Source of the DNA: Verrucomicrobiales bacterium
Lineage (GTDB): Bacteria > Verrucomicrobiota > Verrucomicrobiia > Verrucomicrobiales > DEV007
Assembly (NCBI GenBank): GCA_023253615.1
Contig: JALRFZ010000600.1
Location: forward strand, 1-5,352
Reading direction: 5' to 3'
DNA length: 5,352 nucleotides
Positions within the stretch are counted from its first letter, which is position 1; each line of letters begins with the position of its first letter. This document shows, piece after piece, positions 3,186 to 5,352 of this stretch. The position numbers and the translations under genes were made by a program. The notes under the pieces were generated by a model. The model saw nothing but the letters and a program-made list of their open reading frames with translations. It had not been told where the DNA came from and made no database searches.

Positions 3186-5352
3186 TCAGAATCTCCACTC
3201 CGCGCCAAAGATGAAATTCCTCTCCGGGCCGTTGAGGCCCGATCCGTGGACACGGTAGGTCTCGTCGGTGAAGTTCTCCAGAGCCGCGGTGAGGCTGAGT
3301 CCGTTGCCGAGATCGTAGCCGCCGCGCACCGTGCCGATGACGTAGCCGGGCGTGCCTCCGGGCGGGATGCGCTCGGTGTCGAGCGTGTCGCGCAAGGGCA
3401 GCAGATCCTGTTCGGACGCACCCTGGGCGAAGAGTTCGACCCAGATGTCGTCCGTGGGCGTCCATCGGATCCCCGCCTGGGCGGTGAAGGGCATGATGCG
3501 GCTCACGGGTTCGCGGAGACCGTTCGCCTCGAGGTCGCCATCCTGCCACGACCACCAGCCGAAGAGGGTCAGGTTGTCCGTCAGACCGTTTTCGATCTCC
3601 ATCTCGACGCCGCTGATGTATCCGTTTCCACCGTTGATTTTGGTGACTTCGTTGGACCCATCGACGATGCGGCCGGTTCGGGTGCCCACAATGTAGTCCT
3701 CGATGTCGGTGTGGAACCACGAAGCCGAGGCGCGGGTGCGGTCTTCCTCACGACGCACGCCGATTTCGAAGGAAGTGAATTTTTCAGGATCGAGCCCGGG
3801 CGAGGGCGTCTCGATCTCGCCCGATCGCGCGAGGTCGAGGCGCGACAGGTCGGAGAGATTCGGAGCGCGGAAACCCTGCGAGACGCCGCCGAAGATTGAA
3901 TGGATCTTCTCGTCGTCGAGCTGCTGCACGAAGCGCGCGCTGCCGACGGTGCTCGTCCATTCATCCTCGAAAGATGAGAGATTTCCCGAGAGCGGATCCT
4001 CGGCGCGGCCGATGTCCGCCCGGGCGAGGGTGGTGCGGGCACCGAGCCAGACGTCGAGTCCCTCGTTGATGGCGATACGGTCCTGGATGAAGAGATCGGC
4101 GAGTTCGTAGGTGGAATCATCGGGCACGGGCCCCTGGATGTCGCGTTCGTCGAAGCTGCCGTCGTTGTTGAAGTTTTCGCGATAGGAATCGACGCGGTCG
4201 ATGTAGTAACTCGCGCCGTAGGTGAGATAGCCGAATCGGGTGTCGGAGGAGAACTGGGCCATCGCACCGTAGGTATCGACATCGAAGCCGCTCACGTTGA
4301 TGCGTCCATCCCCGATCGCCCGCACGCGGTATTGCTCCTCGGCCTGGCGCTGGTGGCTGATGCCGACGAGGTAATGATCGATCGCCCCGCCGGGATTGCC
4401 TTCGAGCTGGAGGTAGGTGAGGTGGCGTTGTTGATCAAGGGAGCGGCGCTGGTCGGATCCGATCGTCGTCCCGCGGTAAGGGATGCCGTGGATCGTGCTG
4501 TGGGTGCGCCACGCGTCGTTCTGGTGGACCTGCTGGTGGAGGAAGGTGAGGCGGGTTTCAGGATTCAGAAAGAATTCCGCCTTCAGATCCATGTCCCACT
4601 CCTCGTAGCCGCTGTTCGGGTTTTCGCCCTGACCCGCGGTGCGGAGATCCCCGTAGTCCTTTCCGGTGAAGCCGAAGAGAAAGCCGTAGGAATCGGCCTC
4701 GGAGACATGTCCCTCGACGCGTCCGGTGTAGCTCTGCTCGGCCGAGGACCAGCGTCCGAAGGTGCGGCCACCGGTGAGAAAGCCGCTCCCGGCGTAGACG
4801 GGACGCGCGGTGAGGGCATTCAGGGTGCCGCCGATGGCATCGCTGCCGTGGAGGACGGAGCCCTGGCCTTTCACAAGTTCGACGGAGCGCAGGGAGTATG
4901 GGTCGATCGTGTTCCAGTATTGGTTCGGTCCATCGCGGAAGACCGAATTGTTCAGGCGGATCCCGTCGATGAGGGCGAGGTTGCGGTAGCCGGTGAAGCC
5001 GCGCACGAAGGGCGAGCCCTGTCCGTGGGCGGTCTTTTGCACCATCACCGACGGCGTCTCCGAGAGCAGCTCGGGCAGCGAGCGTCCGAGGCGGTCGATG
5101 ATCGTCTCTCCGCCGAGCGTGGCGATGGCGTAGGGCGAGGCCGTCACAGGCGCCACCTCGCGCGTCGGCGTCACCACCAGCGGCACATCGAGATTGCTCT
5201 CCGCATCGGCGAGAAAGACGGGCGCCGGTGTCGGCACCGGGGCGGATCCGGATCCGGTGATCACGACGGGATCGAGCGTGCTCTCGACCGGGACGATGTC
5301 CTGGGAGAAGGCATGGCCTCCGGTGGCGAGCGATCCGGCGGCGAGCAGACGG
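3186..5352 (-). CDS. TonB-dependent outer-membrane receptor (5' end beyond window edge)
   Basis: The product is a TonB-dependent receptor for energised uptake of a ligand across the outer membrane. The frame is open to the window edge, giving 721 visible residues; only the first few, including the start codon, are missing. The visible N-terminus (LLAAGSLATGGHAFSQ) is the end of a signal peptide. TonB-box-like stretches follow at about residues 26-32 (DPVVITG) and 55-65 (DVPLVVTPTRE). The plug domain spans about 70-180, with LPELLSETPSV, FVRGFTGYRNLALIDGIRL and GSDAIGGTLN. The rest is a beta-barrel rich in alternating aromatic residues. It ends in the usual hallmark, an NFTDETYRVHGSG motif and a final FGAEWRF with terminal Phe. 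The general layout fits BtuB/hemin-receptor-like proteins, but the ligand cannot be named. A GTG at 5264 is not the start, because it would remove the signal peptide. No gene is adjacent downstream for 597 bases. Confidence 0.95.
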   Translation of the reverse strand, partial: RLLAAGSLATGGHAFSQDIVPVESTLDPVVITGSGSAPVPTPAPVFLADAESNLDVPLVVTPTREVAPVTASPYAIATLGGETIIDRLGRSLPELLSETPSVMVQKTAHGQGSPFVRGFTGYRNLALIDGIRLNNSVFRDGPNQYWNTIDPYSLRSVELVKGQGSVLHGSDAIGGTLNALTARPVYAGSGFLTGGRTFGRWSSAEQSYTGRVEGHVSEADSYGFLFGFTGKDYGDLRTAGQGENPNSGYEEWDMDLKAEFFLNPETRLTFLHQQVHQNDAWRTHSTIHGIPYRGTTIGSDQRRSLDQQRHLTYLQLEGNPGGAIDHYLVGISHQRQAEEQYRVRAIGDGRINVSGFDVDTYGAMAQFSSDTRFGYLTYGASYYIDRVDSYRENFNNDGSFDERDIQGPVPDDSTYELADLFIQDRIAINEGLDVWLGARTTLARADIGRAEDPLSGNLSSFEDEWTSTVGSARFVQQLDDEKIHSIFGGVSQGFRAPNLSDLSRLDLARSGEIETPSPGLDPEKFTSFEIGVRREEDRTRASASWFHTDIEDYIVGTRTGRIVDGSNEVTKINGGNGYISGVEMEIENGLTDNLTLFGWWSWQDGDLEANGLREPVSRIMPFTAQAGIRWTPTDDIWVELFAQGASEQDLLPLRDTLDTERIPPGGTPGYVIGTVRGGYDLGNGLSLTAALENFTDETYRVHGSGLNGPERNFIFGAEWRF

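Noticed and set aside
3186..4282. Several open frames on both strands inside the receptor gene
   Set aside because: They are Ser/Arg/Pro-rich shadows; the receptor frame alone has the plug, barrel and C-terminal signature.

Overview
This GC-rich window looks like chromosome from a Gram-negative bacterium. It carries a TonB-dependent outer-membrane receptor and a lipoprotein-type sugar-binding protein. My best guess is the Verrucomicrobiota/PVC group. The guess rests on the style of the binding protein (motif MKSLANEFF after the signal peptide), the absence of Shine-Dalgarno sites at the readable starts, and the many short palindromic and heptamer repeats between genes. It is an inference, not a proof.

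All recognised genes are on the minus strand, so transcription runs from high to low coordinates. In that order they are: (1) a TonB-dependent receptor (3186 to the window's right edge, missing only its first residues); (2) a 597-base intergenic block (2589-3185) made of repeats and palindromes plus about 300 bases with no recognisable gene; (3) a sugar-type periplasmic binding protein, RbsB-like (1653-2588); (4) an 88-96 base gap holding an imperfect inverted repeat (1578-1645); (5) an RbsC-like ABC permease (593-1555); (6) a 539-base repeat-rich intergenic block (54-592); and (7) the first 18 codons of a gene whose N-terminus looks like Ffh/SRP54 (1-53).

The binding protein and permease should form one importer of a monosaccharide or a similar small polar ligand. 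The ATPase (RbsA type) that normally accompanies them is in neither flank, so it must be encoded elsewhere. The receptor could deliver a ligand to the periplasm, but nothing in the sequence ties its substrate to the importer.

The most striking structure is a 171/178-bp direct repeat. Its two copies (316-486 and 2683-2860) are about 96% identical over aligned bases and differ by exactly one 7-bp unit. They lie in the intergenic regions on either side of the rbsB-rbsC pair and so bracket it. Each copy holds two copies of a 19-bp motif (cggtggcgacgtggacgtc) around a TAAAAGG-type heptamer array. Related heptamers and several further hairpins lie between the permease and ffh. I see no transposase, integrase, CRISPR array, tRNA or rRNA.
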